The notes under the pieces were generated by a model. The model did no database searches. It was not told the origin of the DNA and saw only the letters and a program-made list of their open reading frames with translations. DNA of 47,607 nucleotides from assembly GCA_021788625.1 (NCBI GenBank), contig JAJYKL010000023.1, forward strand, positions 1 through 47,607, written 5' to 3'. The DNA comes from Chloroflexota bacterium. Lineage in GTDB: Bacteria; Chloroflexota; Anaerolineae; J036; Brachytrichaceae. This document shows, one piece after another, positions 17,129 through 24,707 of the stretch. Position numbers and translations under genes: made by a program. Positions within the stretch are counted from its first letter, which is position 1; each line of letters starts with the position of its first letter.

Positions 17129-17641
17129 TTACAGATCCACTCGCAATTGATCGGCCAGTTGATCGAGCGCCGCGGCAATATGGCCGGTGAGCGTGTCGGT
17201 TCCTTCGCCCCGGATCACCTGGCGCGAGCGCAGCAGAGTGGCGATACGGCCGGTGGTCTCGTTATGTGCCCGGACGAGTTTGACGAACGCGTCCGGGTTG
17301 TCCTGATCTTCCTCATCACGTTGAGCGCCGCGGGCACTTATTTGTCCGATGACCCGATCGAGCAGGACGTAGGTGGCTTCGATGGCCGAGTCCAGTCGGG
17401 CGGCCGGATCGGTAAGCCGGGCGATGATGCGGTCGAGCTCGTCGTCGGTGAAGTGGGCGGCGTAGAGAGTCCCGTTGGGGGTGGGGGTGGTGCGGTCGCC
17501 CCGCGGGGAGGCCGCGCCCCGTGCGCGGCGGACCTCCCTTGCATGAACCGTGTTTTCTCCAGTAGCCATAGCAGCATCGGTAGCAGGCGGTAGAACGTAT
17601 GGAGCAGGATCGCCACCGGACCCGGCCTCGCTTCGTGGCAC
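17129..17641 (-). CDS. Phage-associated helical protein, first gene of the head operon
   Basis: A 170-residue protein of no named family. The N-terminal 50 residues are Ala/Arg/Pro-rich and probably disordered. From FTDDELDRIIARLTDPAARL onward it is all helical (LDSAIEATYVLLDRVIGQIS, HNETTGRIATLLRSRQVI, HIAAALDQLADQLRVDL). Position at the head of a packaging operon and small helical make-up suggest a small terminase-like or regulatory protein, but no helix-turn-helix is clear. The GTG at 17641 is the first in-frame start; no ribosome site is evident for it or for the ATG at 17569, so the true start is uncertain. A strong AGGAGGAGG lies about 45 bases upstream of the GTG, next to the SOS-box-like palindrome. 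Confidence 0.6.
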   Translation of the reverse strand: MPRSEAGSGGDPAPYVLPPATDAAMATGENTVHAREVRRARGAASPRGDRTTPTPNGTLYAAHFTDDELDRIIARLTDPAARLDSAIEATYVLLDRVIGQISARGAQRDEEDQDNPDAFVKLVRAHNETTGRIATLLRSRQVIRGEGTDTLTGHIAAALDQLADQLRVDL

Positions 17642-17703
17642 GCGGGGGCGCCGGCGCCGGTGGACGGGTGTGGTCTCAGAAGCGTCCTCCTCCTGTCAAT
17701 AAT

Positions 17704-17717
17704 AGAACATTTGTTCT
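17704..17717. promoter_or_regulatory. SOS-box-like LexA operator
   Basis: AGAACATTTGTTCT: perfect 6-bp arms around TT, containing GAAC-ATTT-GTTC. The GAAC-N4-GTTC pattern is the established LexA operator of Firmicutes and Actinobacteria. It sits between the first head gene and the intergenic region, upstream of AGGAGGAGG on the minus strand. A TATTAT -10-like element overlaps its edge on that strand. It implies DNA-damage control of the island, which is inference. Confidence 0.7.
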
Positions 17718-18022
17718 GATCACATGTTCAATTGTACGGAGGCGGCAGGTGATTGTCAAGAGGTCGAGGCCGACGACCGGCCCTTTTTAAGGTTCACCGT
17801 GGGGGGATCCGGACCGTGCTAGCGGGCTCCCGTGCGGGAGCAGACAGGCGGGGATGGAGAGAATGGAGTGCCACCCGAATTAACGCGGGGCAGCGGATTG
17901 GCCGCTGCCCCGGCTCACCGTGGCCGGCTGGCCCGGACGCGGCCTTCCTCCTGATGCATGGCTTCCGTCAGCCAGTGGCGATGTTCGCGGCTCAGGCTGA
18001 TCGTAGCCTCGCGGGCACGCCG
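17718..18022. other. Intergenic region between aldolase gene and head island
   Basis: About 300 bp without a gene. It contains the 11-bp perfect inverted repeat at 17886-17912, a weak plus-strand hairpin with T-run at 17768-17788, a GCTCCC/GGGAGC stem near 17825-17840, and two copies of TCACCGTGG. No tRNA or att-type long direct repeat was found. Confidence 0.6.
17886..17912. terminator. GC-rich perfect hairpin downstream of the LacD-type aldolase
   Basis: CGGGGCAGCGG and CCGCTGCCCCG form an 11-bp perfect stem with a five-base loop, about 110 bases past the aldolase stop on the minus strand. It lacks a T-tract, so it would act as a rho-type or stability element rather than a classic intrinsic terminator. 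Confidence 0.45.
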
Positions 18023-19045
18023 TCAGATCACTTCAATGTTTTCCTTGCCCCCATAGAAGTCCCACCAGGGTTTGGCGCTGTGGGCCAGGATCGCGTTCAG
18101 CGCCTCAATGTCCTGCACCCCCTGATCATTCAGCCATGCTCGAGCGGCCGCGGCGCCCCCTCGAGCGTATTCGGGCACGCCATCCTGCCACGTGGCACGC
18201 CCGCACAGCACACCGGAAAACGGCGTTCCGGCTTCGGCTGCCAGCTCGAGCGTTTCGCGGAAGACGGCGTCGCTCACACCGGCGCTCAAGTATATGAATG
18301 GCACACGGGTGGCCGATGCGGCCTGGCTGAAATGCGCTCTGGCTTCCTCCCGGCTATAGGCCGCCGGCCCACCGTGATTGGCCTGGGTGCCGGCAACGTA
18401 GCGCATGGTGATCGGCACTTCCACCTTCAGCACATCCACGCCATAGCGGCTCTGTGAGAACTCGGCCATGTACCTCGCCACCTTGGCAGGTTTGGCGCGC
18501 GCAAACGCAATGGACTGCTCATCGCCAATTGAGTCGCTATAGCAGATCAACTCGAGGAAGAAGGGAACGTCATTGGCCTGGCATTCTGCCCCGAGGCGTT
18601 CGATGAAGGCGTGTTTGATGGTGTTGATGCGCGTCTCATCGTCGGGATCGTAGTACAGCAGGAGTTTCACCACATTGGCGCCCGCTTCGACCAGTCGTCT
18701 CGCTGACCATTCGGGCAGCAGGTCGGGCAGGCGCCCTTTGATGTTCGCATCGTAGCCTGTCTTCTCATACGCCAGTAATAGCCCGGCGTTTTTCGCGCGC
18801 TGCTGGCCCGCTTCCAGGCCAAACTCAGGGTCCAGCAGGACCGCGCTGGCGTGCGGGGTTAAGGCTTCCACGACGAGGCCCTTGAACTCTCTCATTTCAT
18901 CGTCCGTGGCATCGCTGCCCCGGGCTTTGGCTATCATCTTGCGCAGCGAGCCCCGCTGGTCCATCGCCAGGGCCGCGATGACCCCACGGGAGTCTGCTAC
19001 GGCATTGATACCCTTGAATTTGCCTGCGCTGATTTTCATTTTCAT
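18023..19045 (-). CDS. lacD: Tagatose 1,6-bisphosphate aldolase, LacD family
   Basis: A 340-residue class I aldolase that should split tagatose- (and often fructose-) 1,6-bisphosphate into dihydroxyacetone phosphate and glyceraldehyde 3-phosphate in the cytosol. The LacD signature elements are ALAMDQRGSLRKMIAKARG near the N-terminus, VLLDPEFGLEAG, GANVVKLLLYYDPDD, FFLELICYS and VDVLKVEVPI, whose Lys is the Schiff-base residue in the family. The C-terminal LCGRATWQDGVPEYARGG and ending WWDFYGG are also conserved. The ATG at 19045 has GAGGA upstream. It is monocistronic on the minus strand, divergent from the methyltransferase gene. No other galactose/tagatose pathway gene lies in the window, so a general glycolytic aldolase role is equally possible. 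Confidence 0.9.
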   Translation of the reverse strand: MKMKISAGKFKGINAVADSRGVIAALAMDQRGSLRKMIAKARGSDATDDEMREFKGLVVEALTPHASAVLLDPEFGLEAGQQRAKNAGLLLAYEKTGYDANIKGRLPDLLPEWSARRLVEAGANVVKLLLYYDPDDETRINTIKHAFIERLGAECQANDVPFFLELICYSDSIGDEQSIAFARAKPAKVARYMAEFSQSRYGVDVLKVEVPITMRYVAGTQANHGGPAAYSREEARAHFSQAASATRVPFIYLSAGVSDAVFRETLELAAEAGTPFSGVLCGRATWQDGVPEYARGGAAAARAWLNDQGVQDIEALNAILAHSAKPWWDFYGGKENIEVI

Positions 19046-19168
19046 TTGAATCCTCGATTACTCGGTAACCACCTGATCAACGGGTTGCCTCGCGGGTTGC
19101 CGCGAACCCAACCAACATTGGTATCATACGAGACTTGTGTTCTGTTTGCATGACTCATAAGGATTGGG

Positions 19169-19834
19169 ATGGTTATGAAAGGTACACCAATTACGGAAGA
19201 ACTGTTCGACTATATCGTAGACACCTTCGCGCGGGAAGATGACCTGCTGCGTACGATGCCTGCCGAGGCGCACCGGAGGGGTGTGCCGATGATTCACATA
19301 TCGCCGGAGCAGGGTAAGTTTCTACAGGTGCTTATGAACGCCGCGGGCGTGCGCAAGGCACTGGAGATTGGGTCGCTATTTGGATACAGCACCATCTGGA
19401 TGGCGCGCGCCCTCCCCGCGGATGGCAAGCTGATCTCCCTGGAGGTGAACCCGCTTCATGTGCAGTTGACGAGCGAGAACGTCAAGCGCGCCGGTCTGGC
19501 TGAGCAGGTGGAGGTGCGACAGGGCAAGGCTCTGGATTTGCTCGCTTCACTCGATGCCGAAGCGCCCTTCGACCTGGCTTTCCTGGATGCAGTGAAGGAT
19601 GAGTATGTAGCTTATCTGGACCAGGTGTTACGCCTGGTGCGCCCGGGCGGGCTCATCATCGGCGACAACGCGTCCGCGAATGGCGAGGTGTGGCAGTCCG
19701 CGCCGTCCGGAAATGGCAGCTACATACGAGCCCTCCGCGCGTTCAATCATCGCATGGCCACGGACCCGCGTCTGACCTCGTTGCTCGTACCGATCAGCGA
19801 TGGCATGTGCGTCGGGGTGGTGAAGCGGGGCTGA
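19169..19834 (+). CDS. SAM-dependent O-methyltransferase, caffeoyl-CoA type family
   Basis: A 221-residue class I methyltransferase of the O-methyltransferase family 3. The SAM site is ALEIGSLFGYSTIWMARAL, followed by LISLEVNPLHVQLTSENV and FLDAVKDEYVAYLDQVLRLV; the metal-binding Asp-Asn pair sits in LIIGDNASANGEV. Members methylate catechols or other hydroxylated small molecules with a divalent cation. The ATG at 19169 has AAGGA seven bases upstream; a second ATG two codons on is possible. It is followed after 21 bp by the clan-A glycoside hydrolase gene on the same strand, so they may share a transcript, though no functional link is clear. The physiological substrate cannot be told from sequence. 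Confidence 0.88.
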   Translation: MVMKGTPITEELFDYIVDTFAREDDLLRTMPAEAHRRGVPMIHISPEQGKFLQVLMNAAGVRKALEIGSLFGYSTIWMARALPADGKLISLEVNPLHVQLTSENVKRAGLAEQVEVRQGKALDLLASLDAEAPFDLAFLDAVKDEYVAYLDQVLRLVRPGGLIIGDNASANGEVWQSAPSGNGSYIRALRAFNHRMATDPRLTSLLVPISDGMCVGVVKRG

Positions 19835-19855
19835 TCCGACCCGTACTGGACTCAC

Positions 19856-21034
19856 ATGGCACTCAACCGCATCCTCACCGTCGCGATTCGCCTTGCCCTG
19901 CTGGCGGCGATACTGAGCGCCGTGCACCCCCCGCAGGTGCTGGTGACGCTGGGTGCGCAACAGACCGTGCAGACGACGAACCCGCTCGCGGGCGTGCATA
20001 CACGCTTTATCGACGAAGCGGACGCGTGGAAGATTCAGCGAGGCCTGAGCATGATCCGCGAGATGGGTGCCTCGTGGATTGTGGAGTTTTTCCCCTGGGC
20101 TTATCTGGAACCGAGCCAAGGCCAGTACCACTGGGACATCGCGGACCGCATCGTCGATCAGGCCGATCGCCAGGGTTTACAGGTCATCGCGCGCCTGGGT
20201 TTCGTGCCCGAGTGGGCACGCCCGAGTCCATCCATACAGCCAACCACGTTCACCTACCTCGACCGTGCGCATTACAAGGATTTCGCCACTTTTGCCGCGG
20301 CCTTTGCCGCACACTTCCGCGGCCGCGTGAACTACATCGTGATCTGGAACGAGCCGAACCTGAGCAGCGAGTGGGGCATGCGTCCGGTCAGTGCGGCTGA
20401 CTACGTGGCTCTGCTGCAGGCCAGTTACGGGCCGATTAAAGCTGCCAACCCGGATATGCTTGTCCTCGCCGGCGCGCTGGCTCCTACTCTGGAACCTGCC
20501 GGCAGTGCGCAAGGCCTGGACGATCTGCTGTACCTGCAGCAAATGTACCAGGCACTGGGAGCCACAGCGGACAGCGAATCCACCACCACCCGCCAACTGC
20601 CAGGTGCCCATCGCTCATTAAGAGTCCCAAACCGTCCCTACGATGCGTGGGCGATGCACTCCTATGGCCGCACAGCCCCACCGGAGCAGGCTCCCGCACC
20701 CAGCGTGATTAATTTCCGCCGTGCAGAACTGGAGCACGACTTGATGGTGCGATATGGCGATGGCGACCTGCCGGTTTTCATCACCGAAGCAGGTTGGAAC
20801 GATGACACGCAATGGGTATTCGGCGTCACGCCGGCGCAGCGCATCCGCTACACCCTCGACGCCTGGACCTATGCGCGACTTCACTGGCCGTGGGTGCGCT
20901 GCGTGGCAATGTGGGTATTCAAGTTGCCCGCCCCCGCCCACGGATATCGCGACCACTACACCTTCGTTACCCCCAGCCTGGAACCGCTGCCGATCTACGA
21001 CGAGGTGCGGAAGGCGCTGGTGCCGGGGAGTTAG
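19856..21034 (+). CDS. Secreted clan-A glycoside hydrolase (GH39/GH5-like)
   Basis: A 392-residue protein with an N-terminal hydrophobic signal (ILTVAIRLALLAAILSA) and a TIM-barrel glycosidase. The acid/base Glu166 lies in YIVIWNEPNLS and the nucleophile Glu311 in PVFITEAGWND, the paired motifs at the ends of strands 4 and 7 in clan GH-A. The region WIVEFFPWAYLEPSQGQYHW is typical of GH39/PslG-like enzymes. It should cut polysaccharide or exopolysaccharide outside the cell. The signal lacks a lipobox, so it may be secreted or stay as a membrane anchor. It begins 21 bp after the methyltransferase gene. The specific substrate is not predictable. It converges with the BNR-propeller gene, 66 bp apart, and no terminator is evident between them. 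Confidence 0.85.
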   Translation: MALNRILTVAIRLALLAAILSAVHPPQVLVTLGAQQTVQTTNPLAGVHTRFIDEADAWKIQRGLSMIREMGASWIVEFFPWAYLEPSQGQYHWDIADRIVDQADRQGLQVIARLGFVPEWARPSPSIQPTTFTYLDRAHYKDFATFAAAFAAHFRGRVNYIVIWNEPNLSSEWGMRPVSAADYVALLQASYGPIKAANPDMLVLAGALAPTLEPAGSAQGLDDLLYLQQMYQALGATADSESTTTRQLPGAHRSLRVPNRPYDAWAMHSYGRTAPPEQAPAPSVINFRRAELEHDLMVRYGDGDLPVFITEAGWNDDTQWVFGVTPAQRIRYTLDAWTYARLHWPWVRCVAMWVFKLPAPAHGYRDHYTFVTPSLEPLPIYDEVRKALVPGS

Positions 21035-21100
21035 TGTGCAGGGGAGGTGCGACAAGGGAGGCGCCACTTGCATGTCCCATCAACGCACCCCTGCTCCACC

Positions 21101-24100
21101 TCATTTCTGCTCCCCTGGTTCTGCGCTTCTCTTCGCCTCCCCGTTTCGCAACAACTCAGCCAGCGTGCTGATGGGATCTGCGGCGGACATGACGTAAAGC
21201 ACTTCGTCGTAGGTGCAGACGCGCAGTCGTCCGTGCTGAGGGGTGCCCAGCTCGGTCAGGGCATTGCGCACCTGACCGGTCACCTCTACATTGCGCCCGG
21301 GACGACCGAGTGAAATGACCAGACCTGTTGCATCAGGCTCGCCCAATTGTTCGAAGGCGCGGACGATGTTAAGCGCCGTTTGCTTCAGCGCTTCGTTATC
21401 GGCCACGAAAAGCAATGCCAGGCCTGGCAGCCGGGAATCACTTCCAGATGCGACCTGCATGCCATAGGCGCGAACCGACTCGTTATCCAGCGGCGGTAAC
21501 GTCCGCCGTTCCAACACGGCCGCCAACGCTTGAGCCAGTTCATCGGTGCGTGCCCGGTTCTGCCAGCTCAGGCCATCGCGCCGCAGGTCCGCGCGCATGG
21601 CCTGCCAGGCACGCACCCACTGGCGGATGTAGGCACGTGCTCGCGTAATCAGGCGCTTATCACTGAACTCCACCCCTTGATGCTGCCCATATTTATCGGC
21701 GAAGCGCCGCATGGCGTACTGCCTGAAAGGACCTGGAATGCCGGGCAGGTCGGCCGGTCTCACGTCGCCGAAGGCATACAACTCCGTTTGTATAATGCGC
21801 TCCCAATGTGGCCAGGCGTGTTCCACGGCGCCAGTCTTTGCCACCTGTGAGACACGTTCGGAATTGAATATCACCACCTTGAAAGGCACGCCATAGCGGT
21901 GGCTCAGGCGCGCTCGGCCGAACACCCATAGCACGGCGATCAACGCCAGTAGCGCCACGCTCGCAGCCCACCACCAGGGATAGCTGGTGTTCAGGCGGCC
22001 GAGTAGGATCCATACCCAGGCGCGAACGAAAAGCCAGGCCAGTGGCACGCGACCATAACCGGCGCCCGGATCACTACGCGTCACCTCGGCGCCCCACACG
22101 GCATAGAGCTGACCCTGACCATTGGATAACTGGCGGATGGATGCATTGACCAACCCCAGACTGCTGGCCATCGATGCCCAGGCTGCGCCACCTCCTCGGG
22201 AGGCCCACAGCAGGTCACCTCCGGGCAGCCGGCCCACGAATCCATAATCATTGATTGGAACCACCAAACCCAATGAAGGACCCAGACTCCATAATTGCGG
22301 CTGCCAACCCAGAGCCGGGTTCGAGGTCCTGTAGACACCCAGGCCGGTCACGACGTCCAGCACTCCCGTGCCTGTGCCGGCCAGGCTACGTGTACCGCTA
22401 ATGTCAGGCAGCCCGACATTCACGGCATGCCAGGTCTTAGTGTTGGAATGGTATTGAAATACGCCACGCCCGGTGGCGCTGACCCACAGGGTTCCATTGG
22501 CATCGTCGGCGACGACTCCGCGCATGTCGATATCCGTCAGGCCGTTACTCATCGCCTGCCAGGTCTGGCCACCGTCCTCGGAACGGTATGCGCCGCCGGC
22601 CATCACCCCGGCATAGATCACTCCATTCGTACGGTTCATGGTAATCGCCAGCATGTCGGTGTGGCCCATGCCCGTCATGGAGGGTTGCCAGACCTGGCTG
22701 GCTGGATCGAGCCGATAGAGGCCTTCTTTTACGGCAGCGAACAATGCGCTGGTCTTCTCATCCACTGCCAGCGCCACAATGTTGCTGGGCAGGGTATTGC
22801 CCAACTGCTGCCAGCCAGTCTCCCGGTTGATGAATTGGTAGATGCTGCCGCTTAGCGAGCCGGCGTACAGCGTGCCGTTGCGTTCATCCACGGCCAGGGC
22901 TTCGATATTGCGGTCACCTCGAAGGTTGGGCGTGGGGAACCAGTTGTAACCGCCGTTGAGTGACATCAGCACGCCGCCCCGGTACGCCCCGACATAGATG
23001 GCGCCGGAGTAGTAGCTGACAGCCACGGTGCGTGCGAAAACGCGCTGCAGTGGCTGCACCAGCGCCCAGTCGGCGCCTGCGTTGGAGGAGCGGAACACAT
23101 CGCCGAAGCTGGTCACCGCATAGACATTGCCGCGCCGCTCATCGACGGCAATCTGGATGACGTCCTGCCCAATCATGCGCGGGCTGACCAATTGCCAGAT
23201 CGTCTCATTCGGGCTGGCTCCCGTCGCTACCGTTCGGTACAACCCGCCGCGCGTGCCGGCGAAGAGGGTGTTGGTGTCGCGGTCGATTCCGAGCGCCTGT
23301 ACCACCGTGTTACGCAGGCCGGTGCTGATGGGTTGCCAGCTCGCGCCGCCGTCGGAGGATCGGAACACGCCCCCACCCAGTGTGCCTGCGTAGAGGGTGT
23401 GGTCGGGCTGATTGACCAGGAGTGCCAGAGCATGACGAGCGAACGTATTGAGGGTGGCATCCTGCCAGCTCGCACCTCCGTCAGTTGAAAAGTTAACTCC
23501 ACTGTCGGTGCCAGCCAGGATCTCATGACTCTGGGGTTTGAGCACCAGTGCGCGCACCAGCGTGCTTTCCAGACCCTGATCCGCATGTACCCATGTGGCC
23601 GCCTCATCGCTCGAACGATAGAGTCCGTCGGTCGTGCCTGCGTAAAGCACGCCCGCCTGCTCGTCCAGCGCGAGGGCCTGCACCTGCGGTCCTGTCAGGC
23701 CGGTCAGGCTTACCAGGTAGGTGTCATGGCCGGTGCCCTGTTCTGCAGTGGGACGGGGCACCAGTTTCAAAACGCCCTGACTGGTGCCCGCATACAGCGT
23801 GCCGGTCCTGGGATTGCGCACCAGCGCATAGGCGTTGATCGAACCCGATGCAGCGGTCAGCAAGTCCCACGTACCGGTGACCTGGGTGGTGTGATAAACA
23901 CCTGTATTCGTGGCAGCAAATACCTCACCTGGCCGTGGGCCTGTGACAATAGCGCGCACGTTCATGTTCGATAGACCCATACCGACCGTGTACCAGTGTG
24001 CCCCGTTGTCTGTCGAGTCGTAGATGCCATATCCCAGGAGACCGACGAGGAGCATTCCTGTCTGCTCGTCCACACCGATCGAGACGAGCGAACTGCCGCG

Positions 24101-24556
24101 AAAGCCATTCGTGATGTCGGTCCAGCTTTGCGCGCCGTCCGATGAACGGAACAGGCCAACGCCGGTCACCACCGCGTAGAGGTCGCCGGTTCGATGGTTG
24201 GCCGACAGGTTCAGTATATCGACGCCGGGCAGCCCGTTGCCGGATGGCAACCAGTTTCGGCCATCGTCGGTGGATTTGAACAGTCCGGCGTCGGTGCCCG
24301 CGTAGAGCGCCCCGCTCCTGGGGTCCAGCAGCAACGTGTGCACGGCGGCCAGGGCTTGCGGTCCATCCGTCACGTACGCCAGTTGAACAGCCGGCGTGAG
24401 GGCATTATCCAGCGAAGCCAGTCCGGCCACGACCAAAGCGATGACCAGGACGGCGAGGAGAACCACACGAACCACCACGAGTAGCCGCCCTATGCGCAGA
24501 ACGTGCAGGCGCGGCGCAGCCGGAGATGGTCTGGCATCTGAGTTGTTGATTTGCAT
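21101..24556 (-). CDS. Giant membrane-anchored BNR/sortilin-type beta-propeller protein with cytoplasmic domain
   Basis: A 1151-residue protein (ATG at 24556, GAGGGA four bases upstream). A transmembrane helix spans about residues 25-50 (VLLAVLVIALVVAGLASL). More than a dozen repeats follow, with the patterns 'GxLYAGTxxGLFKSTDDGRNW' and 'SSDGGASW', matching BNR/Asp-box or VPS10/YCF48-like propeller blades. A second transmembrane helix (WWWAASVALLALIAVLWVFG) near residue 860 precedes a basic cytosolic domain of about 270 residues, containing RITRARAYIRQWVRAWQAM-like helices and an LALLFVADNEALKQTALNIV alpha/beta segment. I do not recognise this domain. An outside propeller joined to a cytoplasmic module by a membrane segment suggests a sensor or stalk. 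No regulatory partner is nearby, and ligand and function are unknown. Confidence 0.8.
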   Translation of the reverse strand: MQINNSDARPSPAAPRLHVLRIGRLLVVVRVVLLAVLVIALVVAGLASLDNALTPAVQLAYVTDGPQALAAVHTLLLDPRSGALYAGTDAGLFKSTDDGRNWLPSGNGLPGVDILNLSANHRTGDLYAVVTGVGLFRSSDGAQSWTDITNGFRGSSLVSIGVDEQTGMLLVGLLGYGIYDSTDNGAHWYTVGMGLSNMNVRAIVTGPRPGEVFAATNTGVYHTTQVTGTWDLLTAASGSINAYALVRNPRTGTLYAGTSQGVLKLVPRPTAEQGTGHDTYLVSLTGLTGPQVQALALDEQAGVLYAGTTDGLYRSSDEAATWVHADQGLESTLVRALVLKPQSHEILAGTDSGVNFSTDGGASWQDATLNTFARHALALLVNQPDHTLYAGTLGGGVFRSSDGGASWQPISTGLRNTVVQALGIDRDTNTLFAGTRGGLYRTVATGASPNETIWQLVSPRMIGQDVIQIAVDERRGNVYAVTSFGDVFRSSNAGADWALVQPLQRVFARTVAVSYYSGAIYVGAYRGGVLMSLNGGYNWFPTPNLRGDRNIEALAVDERNGTLYAGSLSGSIYQFINRETGWQQLGNTLPSNIVALAVDEKTSALFAAVKEGLYRLDPASQVWQPSMTGMGHTDMLAITMNRTNGVIYAGVMAGGAYRSEDGGQTWQAMSNGLTDIDMRGVVADDANGTLWVSATGRGVFQYHSNTKTWHAVNVGLPDISGTRSLAGTGTGVLDVVTGLGVYRTSNPALGWQPQLWSLGPSLGLVVPINDYGFVGRLPGGDLLWASRGGGAAWASMASSLGLVNASIRQLSNGQGQLYAVWGAEVTRSDPGAGYGRVPLAWLFVRAWVWILLGRLNTSYPWWWAASVALLALIAVLWVFGRARLSHRYGVPFKVVIFNSERVSQVAKTGAVEHAWPHWERIIQTELYAFGDVRPADLPGIPGPFRQYAMRRFADKYGQHQGVEFSDKRLITRARAYIRQWVRAWQAMRADLRRDGLSWQNRARTDELAQALAAVLERRTLPPLDNESVRAYGMQVASGSDSRLPGLALLFVADNEALKQTALNIVRAFEQLGEPDATGLVISLGRPGRNVEVTGQVRNALTELGTPQHGRLRVCTYDEVLYVMSAADPISTLAELLRNGEAKRSAEPGEQK

Positions 24557-24707
24557 ACGCTCCCTCACGCTGCGTGCCCGGTCGTTTTAGAGGTTCGACC
24601 GTCCGCGCAGTGTGCAAACAAACTTTACTTTTACCACAAATTGGGCTGACCGCGAATCACCCCAGTCTGCGATAATCGCAGCTTAATGGCCCGTAGGAGA
24701 AAATAAG

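Larger units (their letters stand above)
9123..17717 (-). mobile_element. Phage-head island (capsid and DNA packaging module without tail genes)
   Basis: Eleven tightly packed minus-strand genes encode large terminase, portal, major capsid protein, scaffold, neck-like proteins, a holin-like protein and an exonuclease. All frames are intact, and several pairs overlap or touch. The leftward operon begins next to an SOS-box-like palindrome at 17704-17717 and ends 93 bp from the HtrA terminator. No integrase, repressor, replication gene, tape-measure, tail tube, baseplate or endolysin gene is seen, and no flanking direct repeat long enough to be an att site was found. It could be a defective prophage head module, a gene-transfer-agent-like cassette or a capsid-forming satellite. 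The sequence alone cannot decide. Confidence 0.8.

Noticed and set aside
17768-17788. Plus-strand hairpin GGCCG-CGGCC with TTTTT as a terminator
   Set aside because: The stem is only five pairs and no plus-strand gene ends upstream of it; a chance structure is likely.
17790-17920. Two copies of TCACCGTGG considered as att-type direct repeats of the head island
   Set aside because: Only nine bases long, both on the same side of the island, and not matched at the left boundary near 9031-9122.
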